Source of the DNA: Helicobacter felistomachi
Lineage (GTDB): Bacteria > Campylobacterota > Campylobacteria > Campylobacterales > Helicobacteraceae
Assembly (NCBI RefSeq): GCF_030296895.1
Contig: NZ_AP028022.1
Span: 1,178,001-1,242,000, forward strand
Length of the DNA stretch: 64,000 bases
Direction: 5' to 3'
The notes under the pieces are model-generated. The model saw only the letters and a list, made by a program, of their open reading frames with translations, did not search any database and was not told the origin of the DNA. Numbering within the stretch: the stretch's first letter is position 1; every line of letters starts with the position of its first letter. The translations under genes were made by a program, and so were the position numbers. This document shows positions 47,328 through 56,192 of this stretch, in pieces.

Positions 47328-49217
47328 TTAAGCATGGGGAGCGGTTGGCATGCTTTCGATGTAAACACTCTGTGAAGGGAAGGCAAAACTCAGCCCGCAT
47401 TCTTCCACGACTTGCATGATTTTAAACAACACATCCTCCTTAATGGCGAGCCACTCTTCCCACACCACGCTTTTAGAAAAACAATAAATAAAAATATTGA
47501 TCGAGCTGTCCCCAAAGCTGTCTAAGTAGACAAAAAGATTTGATTTATAGCCCATCAAATCATCAATAGACACAATGTTTTGGCGGTCCATGATGTAGTC
47601 GTGATGGTCATTTAATTGTTGTTTGGAAACACTGTCCAAATCGTGATCCTTAGCAATATTAGGATGGTTTAACAGCATTTGGCGAATCCCTAGAACGCAT
47701 TTTTGTAGAGATTCTCTAGGGGAGCTGTAGGTTAGCCCCACGATCATTTTAATGCGCCGCCCCACTTTGCGGCGATTCCAGTTTCTAATGGATTTACCCG
47801 CCAGCTCAGAGTTAGGCACAAAAAACAAAGCATTGTCAAAGCCCCTGATGGTGGTGCGTCTTAAGCCCATTTCTACGACCGTGCCCTCTACTTCCCCGCA
47901 CACAATCCAATCACCTTGACTAAAAGAATTGTCTAAGAGCAAAATGACAGAGGCAAAGAAGTTGGCTAAGACATCTTTAACCGCCAATGCCACCGCCAAA
48001 CCGCCGATGCCTAGTGAGGCGATGATGGTCGAGATGTTAAAGCCTAGTTGTTTTAGTACCCCCAAGATCGTGAGCACAAAGATAAAGAAGTAAGCGATCT
48101 TTAAAATCAAGTTAACAACTTCTTTACGAAAACCATTTTTGCGCGAAGCCAAGGTGGCCAAAACCGCTGCCCCATAGGCTTTAAACAGTGCGATCACCAG
48201 CCATGCAATGAGAGAAATATAAATCACGCCCAAATACATATCAAAGTGGGGGGGGGCGGGGTGGGGATAGTAGAGAATATCTATGGAGATGTCAAAGCTG
48301 TAGATGAATAAAAAGGTGGAGATGGGGGCTAGAATGCTGTTGCGGATTTTTTCTTGTATGTTGATGTTGGCATTTTTACGGGTAAAGCGCACACAATAAT
48401 CTAAAGCCTTCACAAAGAGTGCGGTTACCATTTGGCGTAGGGCCAACAAGAACGCCAAAAGCCCCAAAGAGAGTAAGATTTTGGCGTTTTGTAAGCCGTT
48501 CATGTCGGGGAAAATGTGGTTAATTGCCCCGGCGATGCGCTCTAAAACCCATTGCATGTTGATGTTAAAGAGGACATTTTTAGCCAACACTTCCTTAGGG
48601 TGCTGTTGGATGTAACGCAAGACATCAATATAGGTTTGCAGTTTGATTTTATACTGAGCTAGGGCACTTTGCAGGTCTTGTTTTTTGGCATCTTCTAGGT
48701 GATTTGGGATGGTGTAGGTTTTGGCTGTGTAGGTTTCTAGCTTAATCAAATAAGAAGTGCTGATAGACTTAATGTCTTTTTCTTGGCTGAAGAAGTCAGT
48801 GGAGGTGCGGATTTTTTTCAAAAAGCCGTACATGTCCGCTTCGACTTCTAGGTTTTTAAGCTGGATTGTGTCTGTAAAGTAAGTGTAAATGTCGTTATTC
48901 TTGCTGCTTTTTAAAAGTGCCTTTTGCAAAACCTGCTGTTGTTTTTCATTTTCTTCAATATTGATGCCAATCCGCTCGCGTGTGTTTAAAAGCTGCAATG
49001 CAAAAGTGTGCATCAACTCATTCTTTTGGTCGCTGTATAAAGACACTTCTGTGTGTTTAGTGGGGTCTTTTTGGTAGCGGGTGATGACTTGGTTGAGTTG
49101 GTTGATTTGCTTGAGCAATAAGTGCAGATCGACAAGGTCTAAGTCTGCTCCCTCGTGGGTTTCAGCCCGCCCAAAACCCACAAATACAACTAAAAAGAAC
49201 AAAACGATCAAACGCAT
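47328..49217 (-). CDS. Large MscS-family mechanosensitive channel
   Basis: The ATG at 49217 (GGAG five bases upstream) is preferred to one six codons earlier. A signal peptide ([18 protein letters not shown]) leads a periplasmic helical domain of about 230 residues, then five or so membrane helices. The last is the pore helix, with the family's Gly/Ala pattern [41 protein letters not shown], followed by the beta domain ([26 protein letters not shown]) and the C-terminal alpha/beta domain. It opens under membrane tension to release solutes. Size near 630 matches the H. pylori protein. The start overlaps the end of murD. Confidence 0.9.
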   Translation of the reverse strand: MRLIVLFFLVVFVGFGRAETHEGADLDLVDLHLLLKQINQLNQVITRYQKDPTKHTEVSLYSDQKNELMHTFALQLLNTRERIGINIEENEKQQQVLQKALLKSSKNNDIYTYFTDTIQLKNLEVEADMYGFLKKIRTSTDFFSQEKDIKSISTSYLIKLETYTAKTYTIPNHLEDAKKQDLQSALAQYKIKLQTYIDVLRYIQQHPKEVLAKNVLFNINMQWVLERIAGAINHIFPDMNGLQNAKILLSLGLLAFLLALRQMVTALFVKALDYCVRFTRKNANINIQEKIRNSILAPISTFLFIYSFDISIDILYYPHPAPPHFDMYLGVIYISLIAWLVIALFKAYGAAVLATLASRKNGFRKEVVNLILKIAYFFIFVLTILGVLKQLGFNISTIIASLGIGGLAVALAVKDVLANFFASVILLLDNSFSQGDWIVCGEVEGTVVEMGLRRTTIRGFDNALFFVPNSELAGKSIRNWNRRKVGRRIKMIVGLTYSSPRESLQKCVLGIRQMLLNHPNIAKDHDLDSVSKQQLNDHHDYIMDRQNIVSIDDLMGYKSNLFVYLDSFGDSSINIFIYCFSKSVVWEEWLAIKEDVLFKIMQVVEECGLSFAFPSQSVYIESMPTAPHA

Positions 49218-49219
49218 AT

Positions 49220-50473
49220 TTACTCCAAAACGCATTCTTTAAAAGCCGCCCCGCGGTGCTTGTAAGAAGCAAATTGATCCAAACTGGCCGCGCTGGGCGA
49301 GAGCATGCCGATGTCGCCCTGCTTTAAATTTTTCTTGATCTCTTGCACGGCGATCTCAATTTTACGGCACAAGTGGGCCCGGATTTGATGTTCCTCAGCC
49401 ATTTGCATGATCACAGGCGCGCTCACCCCGATCGCATACACCTCAGCTTGTAGATGTGCCAGGGTTTCAAACAAGGGCTTCAAGTCCACGCCCTTGGTGT
49501 CGCCCCCTAGGATTAAGTGTATGTAGTTGTCTTGAAAACGCTCGAGAGCTTTCAAAGTCGCGTCCACATTGGTGGCTTTGCTGTCGTCCACCCATGTGTA
49601 GCCATTTTTATCTGTAAAAACTTCAATGCGATGGGGCTGGATGGCATAGCTGTTGAGTAAGTCGTAATCGGCCACACCCGTGTATAACTTCGCGGCACTG
49701 AGGGCCAAGAGCGCATCGAGCAAAAAGGGCTCTTTAAAGCGCAATTTAGAGATGTCTAGCCCCATTTTTTGCGCCAAATTTGTCGAGTTTTGATAAAAGA
49801 TGATTTGCGCCTTTGTGGCTTGCACGAGGGGGTGCTCTTTGAGGGCGGTGTGTATGAAGGCATGGGTGCGTGCGCCCATCAAACTTAGGGGCTTTAACTT
49901 CGCTGCAACATAGTTTTCATAACTGCCATGCCAACTTAAATGGTCTTCAGCTAGGGGTAACAAGATATAAATTTGTGGGCTCAAGTGGTTGGTGTAGTGC
50001 AAAGTAAACGAGCTGGTTTCTAGCACCCAAGTGTAGGGGGGTTTTTTCTCTAAACTCTGGGTGTAGAGTTGGATTAAAGGCGTGCCGATGTTGCCCCCCA
50101 CTTGCGCCCCTTTAAACAACAGCCCGAGCATTTCTGTGGTCGTGGTTTTGCCATTGGTCCCGCTGATAAAAATCGTGGTGGGTAGCGGCTCTTGTCTATT
50201 GCTCTCCCACAACCGCTTGATGTAGTCGTATTCACTGCAAAGGTGCTTGCTGGCCATCACTAAAGGGTGGTTAAAAGGAATGCCCGGGCTCACCAGCTCT
50301 AGCTTAGAGGCGTAGGGGTTAAACATCTTAGAGGGCAGCCATTTTTGTTGGTTTGTGTCTAAAGAGGGGGTGAGCACATGGTCATCGTAGACACAATAGG
50401 GGATGTTTTTGCGGTGTAAATAGGTAGCAAATGCCTTATTGGTTTGTCCGTATCCAAGTAAAGAGATCATCAA
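49220..50473 (-). CDS. murD: UDP-N-acetylmuramoyl-L-alanine:D-glutamate ligase MurD
   Basis: Adds D-Glu to UDP-MurNAc-L-Ala in the cytoplasm. The 417-residue protein has an N-terminal Rossmann-like domain (MMISLLGYGQTNKAF), the P-loop SGTNGKTTTTEM at residues 104-115, and later VDDSKATNVDATLKAL and ILGGDTKGVDL, which are Mur ligase hallmarks specific to MurD, and LSPSAASLDQFASYKHRGAAFKE near the end. It follows mraY by 68 bases on the same strand, the usual dcw order. Confidence 0.96.
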   Translation of the reverse strand: MMISLLGYGQTNKAFATYLHRKNIPYCVYDDHVLTPSLDTNQQKWLPSKMFNPYASKLELVSPGIPFNHPLVMASKHLCSEYDYIKRLWESNRQEPLPTTIFISGTNGKTTTTEMLGLLFKGAQVGGNIGTPLIQLYTQSLEKKPPYTWVLETSSFTLHYTNHLSPQIYILLPLAEDHLSWHGSYENYVAAKLKPLSLMGARTHAFIHTALKEHPLVQATKAQIIFYQNSTNLAQKMGLDISKLRFKEPFLLDALLALSAAKLYTGVADYDLLNSYAIQPHRIEVFTDKNGYTWVDDSKATNVDATLKALERFQDNYIHLILGGDTKGVDLKPLFETLAHLQAEVYAIGVSAPVIMQMAEEHQIRAHLCRKIEIAVQEIKKNLKQGDIGMLSPSAASLDQFASYKHRGAAFKECVLE

Positions 50474-50541
50474 AACACCCTTAAATCAAGATCGAATCGG
50501 TAAGGCTAGAATAGCACACTTAAGATAACTTAAATGCCAAT

Positions 50542-51603
50542 CTAGCGCACCTTTAAACTCAACAAGGCCACAATATTACTCAAAAGTGCGATGATCCAAA
50601 AGCGCAAAATGATTTTATTCTCCGGCCAGCCTTTAGATTCAAAATGGTGGTGCAAAGGTGCCATGCGGAAAATGCGCTTTTTGCGGGTCTTGTAGCTGGT
50701 AACCTGCAAAATCACCGAACCCGCCTCAAGCACAAACACAGATCCCATTAAAATGAGTAAAATCTCGTTGTTGGTGATGATCGCCATGTAGGCGATGAAA
50801 CCCCCAATGCTAAGGCTCCCACTATCGCCCATAAACACTTCAGCCGGAAAAGAATTAAACCACAAAAACCCCAAGAGAGCCCCCACTAACGCCATCGCCA
50901 CCACCATGACCTCCCCGCTGTGGCTCACTTTTGGATAAAGCAAGTATTTACTAAACTCGGCATTGCCCACCACATAGATAAACACGCTCAAACTCACAAT
51001 CACGCAAATGCTAGGCACGGTAGCCAGCCCATCTAGCCCGTCTGTCAAATTCACGGCATTAGAAGTCGAGAGGAACACTAACATCCAAAAGCCGATCAAC
51101 AAAAAGGCATGCCCTTCAAAGGAAAAAATGGGGTGCTTTAAAAAGGGGAAGTAAAGGCTCTTCACCTGCACCAGCCCTGCTAAGGCAAGAGTGATGAAAA
51201 AAGAGAGCAAGGCGAGCATGCCAAATTTATAGCGGGAGGTGATGCCGGCGTTGCTCTTACGGCTGATTTTAGTGTAGTCGTCCTGCACCCCAATGAGTCC
51301 AAAGCCCACGAGGGTTACCAGCCCTAAGAGCACAAAAAGGTTGTCTAGCCGCGCGGTTAAGAGGGAGGCGATTAAGGTCGTGGCGATGAAGACCACCCCA
51401 CCCATGGTGGGGGTGTCTTTCTTGTTTTGGTGGGGGATATAAACCGAGATGGGTTGGTTGGCCTTCTTTGCCTTAGCCCACGCAATGAACCTTGGCATCA
51501 CTAAGACACAACCAAAGAAACTTAAGAAAAACGCCAGCCCTGAGCGGAAAGTGATGTATTGAAACAAGTTGATGTGCAAGAAGGGGTAGAAGTAGTAGAG
51601 CAT
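50542..51603 (-). CDS. mraY: Phospho-N-acetylmuramoyl-pentapeptide-transferase MraY
   Basis: Makes lipid I by moving phospho-MurNAc-pentapeptide to undecaprenyl phosphate. The 353-residue protein has about ten hydrophobic helices and the catalytic signatures [22 protein letters not shown] and [13 protein letters not shown], plus [11 protein letters not shown] near the end. The ATG at 51603 gives [20 protein letters not shown]; a TTG two codons earlier is possible. It uses the lipid carrier whose precursor is made by uppS. Start region divergent from the META lipoprotein gene. Confidence 0.96.
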   Translation of the reverse strand: MLYYFYPFLHINLFQYITFRSGLAFFLSFFGCVLVMPRFIAWAKAKKANQPISVYIPHQNKKDTPTMGGVVFIATTLIASLLTARLDNLFVLLGLVTLVGFGLIGVQDDYTKISRKSNAGITSRYKFGMLALLSFFITLALAGLVQVKSLYFPFLKHPIFSFEGHAFLLIGFWMLVFLSTSNAVNLTDGLDGLATVPSICVIVSLSVFIYVVGNAEFSKYLLYPKVSHSGEVMVVAMALVGALLGFLWFNSFPAEVFMGDSGSLSIGGFIAYMAIITNNEILLILMGSVFVLEAGSVILQVTSYKTRKKRIFRMAPLHHHFESKGWPENKIILRFWIIALLSNIVALLSLKVR

Positions 51604-51679
51604 TGCCAAGCTTTAGGGTAAATTAGGGCGCAATTATAGCATAAAGGCACATTTACGCCAAAGTTAAAGGAAATCAAGC

Positions 51680-51685
51680 TAGAAT
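51680..51685 (+). promoter_or_regulatory. -10 box for the META lipoprotein operon
   Basis: TAGAAT in AGCTAGAATAGGACC, start near 51692, AAGGAG at 51704-51709 before the GTG at 51718. Probably the main promoter of the long + strand gene series that follows. Confidence 0.5.
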
Positions 51686-51717
51686 AGGACCTTTATCATC
51701 CTTTAAGGAGTTTTGGC

Positions 51718-52395
51718 GTGTGGTTTGTGAGGGGCTTTAAAGCGCATTTTTTATTGTCCATAGTAGGCTTATCTGTGCTCTTGGGTGGGTGCGTGTTGGT
51801 GCGCTTTTTCAACAAGGACTTTAGCCACAACCAATACCAAATTGTGCGGGTGGTGTTAGACGGGCAGACCTTTGACTTTAAAGACCTGATCGAGGAGGCC
51901 CAACGCCCCCAAACCCTAGAAGCGCAAAACCAACCCACACAAACCCCCAAAAACCCTCCCAAAGACAAACTAGAACTCTTGCAGGCCGAACTAGAACAGC
52001 GCATTAAAAGCCTAGACACTAAAGATGTCTCCCCCGATGCCTCCTTGATCAAAAGCGACATGAAACACTTAGAGAGCGACATCCAGCACAACAAAGCCCA
52101 AAAACCCCCCGTTCTTGTCAAAAGCCCGATGGGGCATATTGAATTTGACCAACGGCAGCTAAGGGCCTATGGCATGGTTTACTGCAATAAGTACTTTTTT
52201 AGCTATAACTTTAGAGACGACGATCACCTTGTTTTAGACGACAAGGGGATCGCTAGAAAAGTTTGTGGGAATGAGAAATTGATGGCGTTTGAGCTGGCGT
52301 TTTACAACCATTTAAAAGGCGTTTTCAACATCACTAGGGGCAAGAACACGCTTTTGCTCGAAAGCCCTACAATGAAAATCTACATGCAACACTGA
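51718..52395 (+). CDS. META-domain (HslJ-like) lipoprotein
   Basis: A 225-residue protein from a GTG with AAGGAG nine bases ahead. The N-terminus is a lipoprotein signal with lipobox LLGGC. A charged, Pro/Gln-rich linker is followed at about residue 150 by a META domain: GMVYCNKYFFSYNF, then IARKVCGNEKLMAFELAFYNHL and NTLLLESPTMKIYM, the three conserved strands of the HslJ family. Such proteins are heat-shock or envelope-stress linked in other bacteria; here the role is unknown. The stop overlaps the ATG of the YigZ gene. Confidence 0.8.
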   Translation: MWFVRGFKAHFLLSIVGLSVLLGGCVLVRFFNKDFSHNQYQIVRVVLDGQTFDFKDLIEEAQRPQTLEAQNQPTQTPKNPPKDKLELLQAELEQRIKSLDTKDVSPDASLIKSDMKHLESDIQHNKAQKPPVLVKSPMGHIEFDQRQLRAYGMVYCNKYFFSYNFRDDDHLVLDDKGIARKVCGNEKLMAFELAFYNHLKGVFNITRGKNTLLLESPTMKIYMQH

Positions 52396-52940
52396 TGCAA
52401 ACCTTACGCAACGCCCCCACTTCTAAACACCAAATCAAAGGCTCGATCTTCTTAGGTTTTCTTGTGCCTATGCAAGCTTTTAGTGCCACTTTAAAGCAAT
52501 TGCAAAAAGAACACTTCAAAGCCCGCCATATTGTCTATGCCTACCGCTATTTGGAGGACAACACGCTAAAGGAAGCCCTACACGAGGACAGAGAGCCTAG
52601 AAATAGCACCAAACCCCTATTAGACATGTTGCGCCGTGAGGATTTAGTGAATGTGGCGATCTTCGTGGTGCGCTACTTTGGAGGGGTGCTTTTGGGTGTG
52701 GGCGGTTTAATGAAAGCCTATGGGCTCTCTTTGCAGCTTTGTTTAGAACAAGCCCAGTTAGAACCCTTTGTGGTGCCCATGCAAATTTGCGAGTGGGTGG
52801 GGCTCAATGCTTTGGAGGCACTAAAGGCAAGAGGGCTTAAATACGGCGTGCAAGTGGTGGTGAAGGAAACCCAAAGCACGGGGGCGTGGGTGGATTTGAT
52901 CGGCGCGCCCCATCTTTTAGAAAAAGCGTTAGGACATTGA
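52395..52940 (+). CDS. YigZ/IMPACT-family protein (UPF0029)
   Basis: A 181-residue protein with HQIKGSIFLGFL at its start, a HIVYAYRYLED segment and the hallmark VVRYFGGVLLGVGGLMKAYG at about residues 93-112, which defines the UPF0029 domain. The C-terminal part has the ferredoxin-like DUF1949 look. Eukaryotic IMPACT regulates translation through GCN1/GCN2; the bacterial function is unclear. It is packed between the META lipoprotein and hemJ. Confidence 0.9.
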   Translation: MQTLRNAPTSKHQIKGSIFLGFLVPMQAFSATLKQLQKEHFKARHIVYAYRYLEDNTLKEALHEDREPRNSTKPLLDMLRREDLVNVAIFVVRYFGGVLLGVGGLMKAYGLSLQLCLEQAQLEPFVVPMQICEWVGLNALEALKARGLKYGVQVVVKETQSTGAWVDLIGAPHLLEKALGH

Positions 52941-52941
52941 C

Positions 52942-53382
52942 ATGCAAACCTTGTATTTATGGCTTAAAATCGTGCATATCTTGGCCGTCATCTCGTGGAT
53001 GGCAGCCCTTTTATACTTGCCCCGTTTATTTGTCTACCATAGAGAAAATCACGACAAACCCCAATTTGTGGCGGTGGTGCGGGTGCAGGAGGCGCGCTTG
53101 TTTAACGCGATTGCCACGCCGGCCATGGTGTTGAGTGTGTTGAGTGGTTTAGGGTTGTTTTACATTTTAGGGGGTTTGGATTTGTTCCATTATGGTTGGG
53201 TGCATTTAAAACTGCTCTTTGTGCTCTTGCTCTTGCATTTCCATTTTATGTGCCGTAAGTGGATGCGTGCGCTCAAAAACGAGGGGACTTATAAAAGCTC
53301 GCGCTTTTTTAGAGTGATGAATGAAGTGCCGACCGCATGCATGGCGGTGATTGTGTTTGCGGTCGTGGGGAAATTCTTTTAA
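52942..53382 (+). CDS. hemJ: Protoporphyrinogen IX oxidase HemJ
   Basis: Oxidises protoporphyrinogen IX to protoporphyrin IX, the penultimate haem step, in the inner membrane. The 146-residue protein has four hydrophobic helices and the two conserved blocks: LKIVHILAVISWMAALLYLPRLFVYH with the haem-binding His, and GWVHLKLLFVLLLLHFH with the key Lys. Short length and order match the UPF0093/HemJ group of Epsilonproteobacteria. Stop TAA shares a base with the ubiE ATG. Confidence 0.9.
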   Translation: MQTLYLWLKIVHILAVISWMAALLYLPRLFVYHRENHDKPQFVAVVRVQEARLFNAIATPAMVLSVLSGLGLFYILGGLDLFHYGWVHLKLLFVLLLLHFHFMCRKWMRALKNEGTYKSSRFFRVMNEVPTACMAVIVFAVVGKFF

Positions 53383-54143
53383 TGGCCAAGCCCGCAGACA
53401 AGCAACAGCAAATCATCGGCATGTTCGACTCCATCGCCAAAACCTACGACACCGCCAATAAGGTCGTGAGCTTTAAGCAAGATCAGAAATGGCGGGTGCA
53501 AAGTGTGCAAGAAGCCCTGCGCCATGTCTACGCCTTTAGAGGGGATTTAAAGGGTTTAAGTGTCGCCGACATCGCCTGTGGGACAGCGGACATGCTCTTG
53601 TGTGTCTTAGAGAAAATCGCCGCATGTAAGGGGAGCGTGGCAAGTGTGTGCGGGGTCGATCCATCGGCAGAAATGTTGCGTCTAGCTGAGCAGAAAATCG
53701 CCACAAGCCCCCTTAGCCAAAACGCCCGTATCCGCCTAGATTGTTTGGAGGCCAAGAATTTACGCACCATTCCCGACAACAGCATAGATTTGCTCTCCAT
53801 CGCCTACGGCTTGCGCAATGTGGTTGAGCGCAAAGGGGCGTTAAAAGAATTTGCAAGGGTGCTCAAAAAAGGGGGGGTGCTCTTGGTGCTAGAGTTCATG
53901 CGCCAAGACAAAAAGGGGATTTTGGGCTACTTGGCGTATACCTACACTTCTAAAGTTTTACCCTTTGTGGGGATGCTCATTAGCCGCAATTACAAAGCCT
54001 ACGCCTATTTGCCCGCCTCCATTGAAAAGTTCATCAGCGCAGACGAGCTAGAGGAGGAACTTAGCGGGGTGGGCTTAGAGGTCGTCCAAAAGAGCCACTA
54101 CATGTACAAAAGCGTGTCGGGCATTTTTGCGGTGAAACTTTAA
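53382..54143 (+). CDS. ubiE: Demethylmenaquinone methyltransferase UbiE/MenG
   Basis: SAM-dependent C-methylation that completes menaquinone. The ATG at 53382 gives MAKPADKQQQIIGMFDSIAKTYDTANKVVSF, the family's start; an in-frame ATG 15 codons earlier is inside hemJ. SAM site VADIACGTADM, then VCGVDPSAEML, DNSIDLLSIAYGLRNV and LEFM follow in the right order. 253 residues. In this organism its partner pathway is the futalosine route (mqnD in this window), so menaquinone rather than ubiquinone is the product. Confidence 0.93.
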   Translation: MAKPADKQQQIIGMFDSIAKTYDTANKVVSFKQDQKWRVQSVQEALRHVYAFRGDLKGLSVADIACGTADMLLCVLEKIAACKGSVASVCGVDPSAEMLRLAEQKIATSPLSQNARIRLDCLEAKNLRTIPDNSIDLLSIAYGLRNVVERKGALKEFARVLKKGGVLLVLEFMRQDKKGILGYLAYTYTSKVLPFVGMLISRNYKAYAYLPASIEKFISADELEEELSGVGLEVVQKSHYMYKSVSGIFAVKL

Positions 54144-54916
54144 TGCATTTATTCTTACTACAAATGGCGCGTTTTGAGTGGGAGTTTATCCAAAAGAGCG
54201 TGAAACAAATGCCCCCAAATGCCCTAGTGCTCTTGCCCGAGTATGTGGCGACCCCCTTTTTCTTAGAATTGACAAGTCTTGAGCCTGAGAAAATAGATGG
54301 CCACAGCCAAGCCCGCCTAGAGCAGTTGCAAGCCTTGAGTGCCAAGCATGGGGTGGTTTTTAGCGTGCCCTTGGTTTTCCTTAGAGAGCAAGGGCTGTTT
54401 AAGCAAATCGCTTTAATCAGCCCACAGGACACGCAATTTTACAACCAACAACGCCTAGTGGGCTTCGAGCACTGGATGGAGGCGCAATTTTTTGCCAATC
54501 CACAGCCCACGGACTTTAAAACCCCCCCGATCCTAGAGATCGAGGGGATCAAAGTTGCCCCCCTTTTTGGCTATGAATTGCACTTTGACAAATTATGGGT
54601 GGTGTTGCAAGAAGCGGGAGTGGAGGTGGTTTTAGTGAGCACCGCCAGCACTTTTGAGTCGTTTGAGCGTTGGCGCTGTGTGTTGCGCTCAAGGGCGTTT
54701 TGTAATTCCATGCTCGTGGCACGGGCAAATCGCATCGGCATGGTGCGTAAAGATCAAAACATCCCGTGGCGTTTCTATGGGGATAGTTTGATTGCCCTGC
54801 CCGATGGCAGTGTCGCCAGTAGTTTAGAAGGGGATTTGGGGGTTTTGCATCTAGAGGTGCAAAAGGTGTATTTGCAAGCGTGGGCTAAAGAGTGGGGCTT
54901 TCGCCCCCCAAATTAA
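54143..54916 (+). CDS. Nitrilase-fold (carbon-nitrogen hydrolase) protein lacking the catalytic Cys
   Basis: A 257-residue protein with the CN-hydrolase outline. The catalytic Glu is in VLLPEYVAT (Glu33), and the later segments [42 protein letters not shown] and [11 protein letters not shown] match the family's fold. The Lys block is changed ([10 protein letters not shown] instead of YRK-HLF), and where the Cys is expected (ICYD-RFPE) it reads FGYELHFDK, with Gly in its place. It is therefore probably not a hydrolase and may have a binding role. It sits between ubiE and serS, as its counterpart does in H. pylori. Confidence 0.75.
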   Translation: MHLFLLQMARFEWEFIQKSVKQMPPNALVLLPEYVATPFFLELTSLEPEKIDGHSQARLEQLQALSAKHGVVFSVPLVFLREQGLFKQIALISPQDTQFYNQQRLVGFEHWMEAQFFANPQPTDFKTPPILEIEGIKVAPLFGYELHFDKLWVVLQEAGVEVVLVSTASTFESFERWRCVLRSRAFCNSMLVARANRIGMVRKDQNIPWRFYGDSLIALPDGSVASSLEGDLGVLHLEVQKVYLQAWAKEWGFRPPN

Positions 54917-54923
54917 AGGAGAG

Positions 54924-56183
54924 ATGATGATCGATAAAAAACTACTGCTTAGCGATTTTGAGGGGGTGCGCTCAAATTTAGCCAAACGCTTTTTAGACCC
55001 CACGATTTTAGACAACCTTAAAGGCTTGTTGCGCGCTTATAAAACGAAGAAACAAGAGCTAGAGCAAGCCCAAAAGTTCCAAAACAAAAACTCTAAGCTG
55101 TTTTTTAGCTACAAAGATGACCCAGCCAAAACACAAGAGCTCAAAAACGCCCTAGAGGCAAACAAAGCCAAGATCGCGGACCTAGCCGCCCACACCCACA
55201 CACTAGAAGAAGAGTTAGACACTCTCTTACACACCATCCCCAATCTGTTGGACCCCATCACTCCTTTTGGTAAAGACGAAAACGACAATGTGGAGATTAA
55301 GAGAGTTTTAACCCCTAAAACCTTTGATTTTACACCAAAAGAGCACCACGAACTCGCCCAAGAAAATGGCTGGATTGAGTTTGAGCGGGGAGTGAAGATT
55401 GCTCAAAGCCGTTTTAGTGTGCTAAGAAGTGAGGGCGCACTTTTAAGTCGGGCTTTGCTGAATTTTATGTTGGATTATAACCACGCAGCGGGCTTTGAAA
55501 TCGTAAGCCCCCCCGTGTTAGTCAATAGTAAAACCCTTTTTGGCACAGGGCAGTTGCCCAAATTCCAAGAGGATTTATTCAAGGTGCATGAGGAAGATTT
55601 GTATTTGATTCCCACTTCTGAGGTGAGCCTGACAAATTTATACGCCGATGAGATTTTAAGCACTGAAGAATTGCCTATTTTAATGACTGCTTGCACCCCG
55701 TGTTTTCGTAAAGAGGCGGGCAGTGCGGGCAAGGACACCAGGGGCATTGTCCGCCAACACCAGTTTGACAAAGTGGAGTTAGTGGCGATCACGCACCCCA
55801 AAGAGAGCGAGGCGATGCAGGCGAAAATGCTAGAAACGGCGAGTGGGATTTTAACAGCCTTAGAGTTGCCGCACCGATTCGTGCAGCTTTGCAGCGGAGA
55901 CATCGGCTTTAGTGCCAGCAACACTGTGGATATTGAGGTGTGGTTACCCGGGCAAAATTGTTACCGTGAAATCAGCTCGGTGAGCAACACCCGGGATTTT
56001 CAAGCCAGACGCGCCAAAATCCGCTACAAAGAGAATAAAAAGAACGCCCTAGTGCACACTTTAAATGGCTCGTCTTTAGCGGTGGGGCGCACTTTAGTCG
56101 CTCTTATGGAAAACCACCAAGAGAAAGACGGGAGTGTTCACATCCCCGAAGCACTCTTACCCTACTTACCCCGCAAACTCTAA
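54924..56183 (+). CDS. serS: Seryl-tRNA synthetase
   Basis: Class II aminoacyl-tRNA synthetase. The N-terminal 110 residues form the long coiled-coil arm that grips tRNA-Ser ([16 protein letters not shown] and similar). The catalytic domain has motif 2 [41 protein letters not shown], and motif 3 [19 protein letters not shown]. 419 residues with ATGATG at 54924/54927 after AAAGGAGAG. Full length with no break. Confidence 0.97.
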   Translation: MMIDKKLLLSDFEGVRSNLAKRFLDPTILDNLKGLLRAYKTKKQELEQAQKFQNKNSKLFFSYKDDPAKTQELKNALEANKAKIADLAAHTHTLEEELDTLLHTIPNLLDPITPFGKDENDNVEIKRVLTPKTFDFTPKEHHELAQENGWIEFERGVKIAQSRFSVLRSEGALLSRALLNFMLDYNHAAGFEIVSPPVLVNSKTLFGTGQLPKFQEDLFKVHEEDLYLIPTSEVSLTNLYADEILSTEELPILMTACTPCFRKEAGSAGKDTRGIVRQHQFDKVELVAITHPKESEAMQAKMLETASGILTALELPHRFVQLCSGDIGFSASNTVDIEVWLPGQNCYREISSVSNTRDFQARRAKIRYKENKKNALVHTLNGSSLAVGRTLVALMENHQEKDGSVHIPEALLPYLPRKL

Positions 56184-56192
56184 AGGTTTAGC

